Positions 6,601-12,357 of a stretch of 14,023 nt of DNA are shown one piece after another. This stretch comes from Entrophospora sp. SA101 (Eukaryota; Glomeromycota; Glomeromycetes; Entrophosporales; Entrophosporaceae): assembly GCA_958430865.1 (NCBI GenBank), contig CAUDNR010000837.1:6646-20668 (forward strand), given 5' to 3'. The notes under the pieces are model-generated. The model worked only from the letters and a program-made list of their open reading frames with translations, did not search any database and was not told the DNA's origin. Every line of letters begins with the position of its first letter. Position 1 is the first letter of the stretch. The position numbers and the translations under genes are program-made.

Positions 6601-8119
6601 ACAAAATATTTCTGATGAGGTAAATTATTTTATTTTTATATTTATTTTCATTTTTTAAAGTATTATTCTGAATTCAATATTTTTTTTTTATATAGCTTAG
6701 AAATTATATTACATTTTATGGTAAATCATTTACAAATAAAATTTATGGATCAACACAAGATCCAGCTACAGAAGAATATATCATTGTAATGGAATACATT
6801 AAATATAGAAGTTTTCAATATTACAATAACCAATATTCAAAGAAAAGGAATGAAGTATATGGGAAATGCCCAACATGCAATAGATATAATACCAATCATT
6901 CATGGTGTCAATCATGTGATCCAAAGTTGTTAACTGAAGGATGGACTAGTGGCAATGAAACATTAGATGAATTGATTAAAAGTACACAACTTGAAACAGA
7001 AAGATATTATAATGAATATTATCTTGAATGGATTCCTTATAATGATTTAACAAATATTGAAAAGATAGGTGAAGGTGGTTTTGCAACTATATTCAAAGCT
7101 ACTTGGTTAAATGGTAAGAAAGATACTGATGGAAATAAAAGAACTAATAAAGATTGGACTGTGGCATTAAAAAAACTACATAATTCACAGAATATTTCTG
7201 ATGAATTTCTTAATGAGGTAAATTATTTATAATATTAGTTTTTGATTTTTTAAAATATCACCAATTATTATTGTTGTAATTAAATATTTTGTCATTTTAG
7301 TTCAAAAATTATATGAAGTTTCATGATAAAGATGATATAATTCATATTTATGGATTAACACAAGAACCAATTACAAAAGAATATATATTTGTAATGGCAT
7401 ATATGGAAGATGGAAATCTTCAAAATTATTTAACTAAAGATTTTAAAAATTTAAAATGGAAAGACAAAATTAAAATTCTTTATTATATTATTAATGGTTT
7501 AAGGGATATTCATGAGGAAGGAGTTATTCATCATGATCTTCATAGTGGTAATATTCTTCAATATAAAGAAAGGATGTGGACATATATTACAGACTTAGGA
7601 TTATCATGCCTAGCTAGCCAAACATCTGCATCAAACAAAAATAATATATGTGGAGTGCTACCATATATTGCACCAGAAGTTTTAAAAGAGAAACCATATA
7701 CAATGGCATCAGATATATACAGTTTTGGAGTTCTGATGTCTGTAGTATCAACTGGCCAACAACCATTTAATAATTTGGCACATGATGTAGATCTTGCAAT
7801 AAAAATATGTAAAGGTGAAAGACCAGGATTCTCAAACAATACTCCAAAATTCTATATTGAACTAGCATTCAAATGCATGAATGCTAATCCAGATGAACGC
7901 CTCACTGCTGGAGAAATTAAAAAGATTATTTATGGTTGGCATCATGAATCAGAGTTTGATAAAATGGATGAAATAAAATTTGATCCTTCAACAATTACCA
8001 CAGTAATTCATCCAAATGCAGTTTATACTAGCAGATTATTAAAGTTTACAAACCTTCCTCAACCTGTGAATTCCAATAAAGTAACAATTATTGGTAATAA
8101 TAATGGTGATTATCATTAA
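3242..8119 (+). CDS. Multi-N-lobe protein kinase (TKL-like), 8 exons
   Basis: Proposed join: 3242-3691, 3769-4284, 4360-4857, 4940-5446, 5517-6041, 6125-6619, 6696-7217, 7301-8119; 1443 aa. Every exon length is a multiple of 3, every intron (77, 75, 82, 70, 83, 76, 83 nt) is phase 0, and no internal stop occurs. Seven modules each carry C-x2-C-x9-C-x2-C, the TSGN segment, WIPYNDLTNI, a glycine loop, VALKKL with the beta3 lysine, and an alphaC glutamate ending the exon. The next exon supplies beta4-beta5 and the hinge. Only exon 8 has the C-lobe: HHD (catalytic Asp about residue 1250), DLG (1269-1271), APE (1295-1297). HHD for HRD and DLG for DFG are, from memory, usual in Rhizophagus kinases. 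The last two exons alone make a normal kinase, likely a cytosolic Ser/Thr or dual-specificity enzyme of unknown substrate. Alternatives: separate genes, exon skipping, or decaying fragments. The exon structure is well supported; a single full-length mRNA is inference. Confidence 0.72.
3769..4284 (+). repeat. Exon 2: hinge + zinc-ribbon + N-lobe unit 2
   Basis: 172 codons, entered through TATAG at 3764-3768. It opens with FRNYITFHG (end of alphaC and beta4), IYGLTQDPATKEYIFVMEY (beta5-hinge) and MEDGSLQDYE, then passes without a break into YGECPTC, a fresh zinc-ribbon. It ends with the N-lobe: GEGGFATIFK, VALKKL and EFFNE. The beta2-beta3 loop reads YKDMFYGERTSDDRT. The 3' end and intron 2 are almost identical to the 3' end of exon 6 and intron 6. 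Confidence 0.75.
4360..4857 (+). repeat. Exon 3: hinge + zinc-ribbon + N-lobe unit 3
   Basis: 166 codons. It starts FRNYIKFYGESFTNKIYG and reaches VMEYNDHYSKKRNEVYGKC. Compared with exons 5 and 7 it lacks about eight residues after the hinge methionine, an in-frame loss that removes the GSLQ-type hinge residues. The zinc-ribbon insert is NTHQAW and the beta2-beta3 loop is YKSINYENERTNKDMP, both shared with exon 5. The glycine loop GEGGFATIS and VALKKL are intact. The donor is GAA/GTAAAT rather than GAG/GTAAAT. Confidence 0.75.
4940..5446 (+). repeat. Exon 4: hinge + zinc-ribbon + N-lobe unit 4
   Basis: 169 codons, beginning LEHYTKFHDKVYIYG and running through VMHYMEDGSLQNDEYSWRR into a zinc-ribbon with insert NTNWTW. 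The glycine loop is GEDGFSTIS, so the second glycine of the GxGxxG pattern is aspartate, which should weaken nucleotide binding. VALKKL is kept; the alphaC region is changed to IIFNEFLYE. From the start to codon positions near 5375 it is nearly identical to exon 6. Read-through of intron 4 would add about 32 codons before a stop. Confidence 0.75.
5517..6041 (+). repeat. Exon 5: hinge + zinc-ribbon + N-lobe unit 5
   Basis: 175 codons, the longest internal unit. It starts FRDYVIFYGESFTNKVYG, with VMKHEKYGSLQSYEDQYS at the hinge fusion. The zinc-ribbon (insert NTHQAW) and the loop KSINYENERTSKDMP match exon 3, so exons 3-4 and 5-6 are copies of one two-exon block. Small changes: IEKMGEGGFATISR in the glycine loop and VVLKKL for VALKKL. 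It ends at GAG followed by GCAAAT, so it needs a GC-AG intron to join exon 6 in frame. Confidence 0.7.
6042..6124 (+). other. Intron 5, GC-AG type
   Basis: All other introns of the array begin GTAAAT; this one begins GCAAAT in the same position (GAG/GCAAATTATTTT) and ends TTATTTTAG. GC-AG introns are a known minor class that keep the rest of the donor consensus, as here. If GC is not used, translation from exon 5 runs on 43 codons and stops at 6171-6173. A weak donor at this single place could make the exon 5 to exon 6 join inefficient or regulated. Confidence 0.65.
6125..6619 (+). repeat. Exon 6: hinge + zinc-ribbon + N-lobe unit 6
   Basis: 165 codons. The first three quarters match exon 4 almost base for base, including the altered glycine loop GEDGFSTIS and insert NTNWTW. 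After AAAGAACTAG (about 6552-6561) the sequence switches to that of exon 2 (TGATGATAGGACTG), and continues so through the intron. Twelve bases are missing near the end, so the alphaC segment reads NISDE instead of NISDEFFNE; the frame and donor are kept. Shortening alphaC by four residues should disturb that N-lobe. Confidence 0.75.
6696..7217 (+). repeat. Exon 7: hinge + zinc-ribbon + N-lobe unit 7 (next to C-lobe)
   Basis: 174 codons, beginning LRNYITFYGKSFTNKIYG with VMEYIKYRSFQYYNNQYS at the fusion, then YGKCPTC with insert NTNHSW. The glycine loop GEGGFATIFK, VALKKL and alphaC EFLNE are all intact. Joined to exon 8 this gives a complete, canonical kinase fold, so this unit is the best candidate for the catalytically paired N-lobe. 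The loop KKDTDGNKRTNKDWT is unique in the array, while the linker resembles exons 3 and 5. Confidence 0.78.
7301..8119 (+). CDS. Exon 8: kinase hinge and catalytic C-lobe
   Basis: 272 codons plus stop, starting FKNYMKFHDKDD. It is the only exon with the catalytic part: hinge VMAYMEDGNLQNYL (31-44), catalytic loop HHDLHSGNIL (77-86, Asp79 and Asn84), TDLGLS (97-102, Asp98 for Mg), activation segment to PYIAPE (121-126), alphaF SDIYSFGVLMS (137-147, Asp138) and the late arginine in NPDERLTA (Arg200). A 60-residue tail rich in Asn, Thr and Pro follows the fold. All residues needed for activity are present, so the C-lobe looks functional. The acceptor is CATTTTAG at 7293-7300. Confidence 0.9.
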   Translation, partial: FKNYMKFHDKDDIIHIYGLTQEPITKEYIFVMAYMEDGNLQNYLTKDFKNLKWKDKIKILYYIINGLRDIHEEGVIHHDLHSGNILQYKERMWTYITDLGLSCLASQTSASNKNNICGVLPYIAPEVLKEKPYTMASDIYSFGVLMSVVSTGQQPFNNLAHDVDLAIKICKGERPGFSNNTPKFYIELAFKCMNANPDERLTAGEIKKIIYGWHHESEFDKMDEIKFDPSTITTVIHPNAVYTSRLLKFTNLPQPVNSNKVTIIGNNNGDYH

Positions 8120-8290
8120 TCAATAATTATTCAATTATTAATTTTAAGATTTAGTATCAATATTAACATTAATATTATTATCATATTTATAGTTTCTCAT
8201 CTAATGGATATAAATATTTAGATTAATTTGATTATCTATATCCATATTTATAGTTTCTCATCTAATGATTATAAATAAAATATACAGACA
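8120..8290 (+). repeat. 3' flank with a 34-nt direct repeat
   Basis: Likely 3' UTR and end region of the kinase. It holds two near-identical copies of CATATTTATAGTTTCTCATC plus TAATGnATATAAATA at 8182-8216 and 8243-8276, 61 nt apart. An AATAAA at 8274-8279 could serve as poly(A) signal, though the motif is common by chance in such AT-rich DNA. Confidence 0.55.
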
Positions 8291-8416
8291 TTCAGTATGG
8301 CAGAACATATGGCATGGTATTGTAAGTGTGATAAAATGGTTGTATACCAATACTTAAATCTAACATGCTTCCCTTCATCCATACCATATGTTCTGCAAAA
8401 GTTATACCATACTGAA
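8291..8416. mobile_element. Hairpin / MITE-like inverted-repeat element
   Basis: The ends are a perfect 10-bp inverted repeat, TTCAGTATGG (8291-8300) and CCATACTGAA (8407-8416). Directly inside the left end lies CAGAACATATGG (8301-8312), whose perfect complement CCATATGTTCTG is at 8384-8395, so the right arm has an 11-nt insertion (8396-8406). The centre contains a smaller inverted pair around GGTATTG and CCAATAC. No coding capacity. It could be a miniature inverted-repeat transposon or a structured RNA; I found no convincing target-site duplication. Confidence 0.55.
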
Positions 8417-8581
8417 TTTCTCCCTACCAATACAATTATTTTGATTATTTATATTTAATAAGATATAATTTGTTAAACCTTTCTGCTGTTCATTTAAACC
8501 AAAATTTTACTATTTTAAGTAAATCAACCAAGTCAAAAAAATATTTTACTTCCATATGATAGCTATTAATTGTTAGTTAAA

Positions 8582-8960
8582 ATGACAAATAAAATAAATT
8601 GTGATAAAGACAAAACTGGACAAAGCCCACTACTCCTGCTCCAGCAAAAAAAAAATTGACAGATCCTCTTCTTCTGGTTCAGTTTGCACTCAAGAAGGCT
8701 CCTATTTAATTACTTGCATTAATTGCAATCAAACATTTACTTATACATTAACAATTTACCATACTAATACTAATCATTGTTTTGGGCAAATATTTGTTCA
8801 TAAATGTAGTACATCTTTTACCTGTAATTGTTCATTCAATGAACCAGCTGATTTTTGTCCTATTGATACATCTATGGCAATGATCAATACAAAATCCATC
8901 AATTCGTTTTCTTCTGACAATGGTAATACGAAATTCGTTTTTACGAATTTCATATTATAA
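8582..8960 (+). pseudogene. Cysteine-rich ORF broken at an A10 tract
   Basis: I do not recognise this gene. An ATG at 8582 opens a frame (MTNKINCDKDKTGQSPLL) that stops just after a run of ten A at 8646-8655. The frame running on to 8960 has no ATG upstream (it could begin only at GTG 8601). One A fewer in the tract would join the two, giving about 125 aa. The downstream part has ITCINCNQTF followed by YHTNTNHC, a C-x2-C-x11-H-x4-H pattern close to a C2H2 finger but one residue short, then a second Cys cluster, CSTSFTCNCSF. It is either a pseudogene, an indel error in the assembly, or chance. Confidence 0.3.
8930..8951. repeat. Perfect 9-bp hairpin
   Basis: GAAATTCGT, a TTTT loop and ACGAATTTC form a perfect stem just before the stop codon at 8958-8960 of the broken cysteine-rich ORF. 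It may simply belong to the repeat-rich sequence that starts here. Confidence 0.6.
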
Positions 8961-8977
8961 TTAGACATAAATCATAC

Positions 8978-9245
8978 TAATTCTGTATGTTTTCCATAAT
9001 TTTGTGCGTATCCTGTGTGTTTTTTATTAGTATTAGTATACATTCCATATCCCGTACCTATCTCGTATGAATTCCGTACTTTTTGTGCATTTAATATTAG
9101 TAGGAAGATTCCATGTTAGTACGGCAAAGTGCATCGTCCGTATGTATCTAATTATAATAATAATGCATTCCGTATCAAAAATATGTTTTTCCGTATTCAT
9201 TCTGTATCTATTTAGTATTAGTATTAGTTGGTACCTATTCTGTAC
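8978..9245. repeat. Degenerate TTCCGTAT / TTAGTATTAG repeat field
   Basis: At least ten variants of (A)TT(C)CGTAT or TTCTGTAT occur here, among them 8980, 9042-9079 (several in a row), 9135, 9167, 9189 and 9198. They are interleaved with two TTAGTATTAGTAT blocks (about 9026-9039 and 9210-9228). C+G is locally higher than in the flanks because of the CCGTA cores. The short open frame at 9067-9249 is a product of this repeat and is not called. Confidence 0.5.
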
Positions 9246-9760
9246 ATAATTTATTATAGATGAATAGATTTGTTGCCTTTTTCTAGTTATAGCATAAATT
9301 TTAAATATAATAATAATAATATCAATTTAAAATCCGATTTAATCTGAATCCAGTTTTTTAAAAATCGCGTTGCTTTAAAACCCAACTTGTTTAGAGCCTT
9401 ATATATTAATGGCATACCTTTAATTTTGTTCTTATATTTTTTTCCATTAATTCACATTTATTTTCCTTTTCAAACCTTATATCTTTTTTGTGTCTTGACG
9501 TGTAAATTAATCAGTAGAATGATAATTAACCCTAAAAAAATTTATTTGCTCCGCTAAAAAAAAATATTTTACTATTCAACAGCCCGTCAAACCAATGGCC
9601 TACCTCAAACCAATGGGTTTTTGCTAGTATATTCATAATGTCGTGATCATATCGCACTAAATTTCGAGGTTCAAACAAAATCGGCGCAAATGGTAATCAA
9701 TTCAGCTTTTACATCATTCATTCTTGGACCAGATTCTGAAACAATAATCAAAAAAAATAA
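9246..9760. other. Intergenic, no gene seen
   Basis: AT-rich with homopolymer runs (A8-A9 near 9533 and 9556) and a short imperfect duplication AAACCAATGG at 9589-9598 and 9607-9616. A GGTTCAAAC at 9669-9677 recalls a tRNA T-loop, but no matching acceptor or anticodon stem can be built around it. Confidence 0.55.
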
Positions 9761-9982
9761 ATGAAGAATAAAATTTTTATTTATACTTCATCTTTACCAA
9801 GCAATGGAATATTCCATTCCGGATTTAGTGCATTTTTGTCTGAAGTTCATAGATTTGATTTAGAATTAGTTCGTCCTAGTATCTGTAGTCCGGGCGATGC
9901 AATTATTTATTTACATCAAATTCATTGCATGATTATCATGAATATTGATTGTAATATCGAAGACATTCAAGGAAAAGATTAA
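9761..9982 (+). CDS. Small hypothetical ORF, 73 aa, doubtful
   Basis: A 73-codon ATG frame, mixed in composition rather than a simple repeat, with residues such as GFSAFLSEVHRFDLELV in the middle and a Cys/His/Ile-rich end (LHQIHCMIIMNIDCN). No signal peptide, motif or family is recognisable, and no splice sites extend it convincingly. The ATG follows an A-rich tract, giving a purine at -3. It may be a chance frame or one exon of an unrecognised gene. Confidence 0.2.
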   Translation: MKNKIFIYTSSLPSNGIFHSGFSAFLSEVHRFDLELVRPSICSPGDAIIYLHQIHCMIIMNIDCNIEDIQGKD

Positions 9983-10643
9983 ATAACAATAAGTAACGTT
10001 TTATCTACTTGATTCAACCAAGAGAAAATATTTAATTTATATAAATATTAAAGTTCGTGGCAGTATACGGCATAGAGATAAAAAAACCACCAGAGCAATT
10101 AATTGGAAGGGAAGCCGTTGATAAGTAATTATCTATCTTTGGTCGCTCTGACGTAAATCCATCCTATATTTTAATAATATCTTCATCTTCTATATCGCCG
10201 ATTTTTTGTTCTTTTCTTTATTGACTCTCTATTGGTTTTTGATACAGTTCATGGATCTTGCCTTATAACGGATCAAGAATTTAAGCACGATAATATGTAA
10301 ATCATTACTGTCTATAATAATAACGGATTTTCTCCACAACAAACATTTTCTCCTAACTATAATACTAAGCAAAGTAGTGAATTATGTGATGGAGAAGGGA
10401 ACGGATTTACGGATTTCAATTTCCATTTTAATTTTCGATTTCACATAATTTCAATTTCACATACAACAAATACAAAACAATTTTAAATTTTCTTAGGTAT
10501 TTTTGATTAGTTGAACCGGAGGATAATGAGGCCAATAAAAATGAAGATAATTCATAATATAAATAAAGAACATGTATATAACTTGCTTTTAAATTTAAAA
10601 AATTATCTGTAACAATATTAATCCTTACAACATGGTGGTGGTT
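9983..10643. other. Intergenic, with a dispersed repeat
   Basis: No coding frame. At 10445-10495 the sequence CATAATTTCAATTTCACATA plus CAACAA and a later AAATTTTCTT resembles 1098-1160 in the left intergenic region (ATAATATTTCAATTCCACAT plus ACAACAA), suggesting a short dispersed repeat. Otherwise nothing stands out. Confidence 0.45.
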
Positions 10644-10646
10644 TAG

Positions 10647-10836
10647 CTAAATTCTTTGTCACGTCCTGAACGACTTAATTTATATCATTGCAGCAGGGTT
10701 GCAATGAGACATAAGATAGATCATTATAATTGAAAATTATTATGCTGAGGGTGACACTTCTGATCCTGATCCTTCAAGCCTCTGCGTCTCAAAAAATAGC
10801 AATTATAATTCTTTTGATTCTCAATCATGGAAGTAG
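10647..10836 (+). pseudogene. Possible frameshifted gene relic
   Basis: Frame from 10647 reads LNSLSRPERLNLYHCSRV followed by AMRHKIDHYN, then a stop at 10731. One base later the next frame reads ENYYAEGDTSDPDPSSLCVS and KNSNYNSFDSQSWK before a stop at 10834. Composition in both halves (Ser, Asp, Pro, balanced polar residues) looks protein-like, unlike the surrounding AT-rich noise. One extra T at about 10730 would explain the break. A TTTAG just before 10647 could be a splice acceptor. I do not recognise the family. The overlapping frame from 10742 (MLRVTLLILILQ) is hydrophobic mainly because it reads the same bases out of phase. Confidence 0.22.
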
Positions 10837-10839
10837 ATG

Positions 10840-11322
10840 CAATATGAGAAAGCATAGATTTGATCACACAATTAGTTATTTCACAGAGTCTTGCCAATCC
10901 AGTGAAGCTAACTTAAATATTCAAGGGGGTTTTTTTTTCAGATACAATAAATACCTAAATCAGAAATTTTTTCAATTTTAACATGTATGCTAGATATTAA
11001 TATGAGTTCTTATAAATCTGTGGATTTAGAAATAAGTGATAATAAATAATAATGGTACTTTAGATTCATTTTCATTAAATTTTTGTTAAAAAGAAAAGAT
11101 TGCATTACATATAAATATTTTAATTCCTTTCAAAAGAAAAAGGCAGTGAGTGCAATTCTGCGGAAAACAATGTATCCTGTTTTCATTTTAAATAAAGTAC
11201 CATGTTACATGTAATCAACGTTTATAATTAAGCCCCACTTTATAACTGTTTTATTTAAAGGACATATATATTTGCTATTATTCTTATTTCAAATATATAA
11301 CTAGCTAATTTACAATTAAATT
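10840..11322. other. Intergenic / 3' side of the DUF4419 gene
   Basis: No gene seen. It contains a T10 run at 10929-10938 and, on the minus strand just past the DUF4419 stop, AT-rich sequence with TTTATT at 11249-11254 that reads AATAAA on the coding strand, 70 nt downstream, a plausible poly(A) signal. Confidence 0.45.
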
Positions 11323-12357
11323 TTAAGCATCAGCAATATACCAACCAATAACAGGTGAAATAACATATTCATCGTTAACCTTAACTTGTCTAGCACCGAA
11401 AAAACCTGCAGCAAATTTTAATTTAAAATTTTCTGCCAAGATACCCAAATTGAAAGGAACATATACTAATCCAGAAGGTACTTCAGCAGGAATAATTTCA
11501 TTCCTCATAATTTGCCTTCCTGACTCGCCGTAAGGGAACAAAGCACCTATCCATCCATTCCAACAAGGAGTCGGCATGCCACTAGAATAAGGAGTATTGA
11601 AAATAGCCATGCTCCAAAAGTTTTCGTCAACGTCTCCTTTATAGGTGGCGACAAATTGAGTGATGACTGGTTCTAACCTATCCAACCAGAAATCAAGTTC
11701 CAATCCCAAATCACGAATTTTTGCAACTTTTTCTTGAAGATGCAACCAATCTTCCAAGGTGCCATCAAGGGTAACCTTTGGAATACCACAACCACCCCTC
11801 AATCTATATCTAAAATACTTTTTCATCGCATCCAACAAGATAATTTGGCTGGCAGTAATAGATGAATTTGTTGAGGTAGAAAAATCGCATTCGAGATGCT
11901 GTTTTAAACCAACTTTTTTAACTCGTTTATCAATAGCACCAGAAAGCCGAGAAATCGCTTGTGGCCAATCACCTAGAAAGTCATACCCTATAATATCTCG
12001 AGCATCCACAAAGACATCTTCCTGACCTTCATGGTCAACAAATAAGTAACGAAAACGTTCAGCGTTATTGAAAATGTGCCTACTAATACCTTGTGCAATT
12101 GTTAACCATATATCATCTGGTGATAATCGAAGGTGTTGGTGAAGGGTATAAGCATGAATAATTGCTGAGGCCAACCCATGTGAAGAGGCATGTTTTGAGA
12201 TTATAGAAGTTGGATTGGAACCCGAGTTTTCTGTAAATTCAAATGAAGAAACATGTAATTTACGTTCACCATGCCGTAGCTCGACGTGTTCGAGATGTTC
12301 ATTTTTTGGTTCAACTTTATCAGTTATTTTTTGAGTGCTCTTTGGTGAGGAGGTCAT
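11323..12357 (-). CDS. DUF4419 domain protein, 344 aa
   Basis: A single intronless frame. After a charged, Lys/Glu-rich N-terminus (about 1-45) the protein matches the fungal DUF4419 family (Pfam DUF4419) to its end. Landmarks are SPDDIWLTIAQGISRHI (79-95), FVDHEGQEDV (106-115), GCGIPKVTLDGTLEDWLHL (189-207), WLDRLEPVITQF (224-235), FWSMAIFNTPYSSG (247-260), WNGWIGALFPYG (266-277) and SPVIGWYIADA at the C-terminus. Its size fits an intact family member. No signal peptide or membrane helix is seen, so it is probably cytosolic. The family has no established biochemical role and is expanded in some fungi. The start at 12357 has AGAAATGAC context (A at -3). Codon and base use are clearly less AT-rich than in the kinase gene, so it may have a different history or expression level. 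Confidence 0.9.
   Translation of the reverse strand: MTSSPKSTQKITDKVEPKNEHLEHVELRHGERKLHVSSFEFTENSGSNPTSIISKHASSHGLASAIIHAYTLHQHLRLSPDDIWLTIAQGISRHIFNNAERFRYLFVDHEGQEDVFVDARDIIGYDFLGDWPQAISRLSGAIDKRVKKVGLKQHLECDFSTSTNSSITASQIILLDAMKKYFRYRLRGGCGIPKVTLDGTLEDWLHLQEKVAKIRDLGLELDFWLDRLEPVITQFVATYKGDVDENFWSMAIFNTPYSSGMPTPCWNGWIGALFPYGESGRQIMRNEIIPAEVPSGLVYVPFNLGILAENFKLKFAAGFFGARQVKVNDEYVISPVIGWYIADA

Noticed and set aside
3242..7232. Seven separate small single-exon genes of about 150-190 aa, each ending in VNYFI-type tails
   Set aside because: The VNYFIF/ANYFIN tails are intron read-through: GTAAAT (or GCAAAT) donors lie at the same codon in every unit, and each following exon opens in frame from its acceptor, well before the apparent Met.
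7558..7839. Minus-strand frame of 93 codons inside exon 8
   Set aside because: Lies opposite the conserved catalytic C-lobe, whose motifs fix the plus strand as coding.
9067..9249. 60-codon frame in the CCGTAT repeat field
   Set aside because: Low-complexity translation, no motif, overlaps the degenerate repeat.
9660..9690. tRNA-like T-loop GGTTCAAAC
   Set aside because: No 7-bp acceptor stem, D arm or anticodon arm can be paired at the right spacing.
10730..10981. Putative secreted peptide starting MLRVTLLILILQASAS
   Set aside because: The apparent signal peptide comes from reading a more protein-like frame out of phase; the only ATG (10742) has no support and the downstream part is featureless.
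11759..12025. Plus-strand frame of 88 codons inside the DUF4419 gene
   Set aside because: Antisense shadow of a conserved intact gene.
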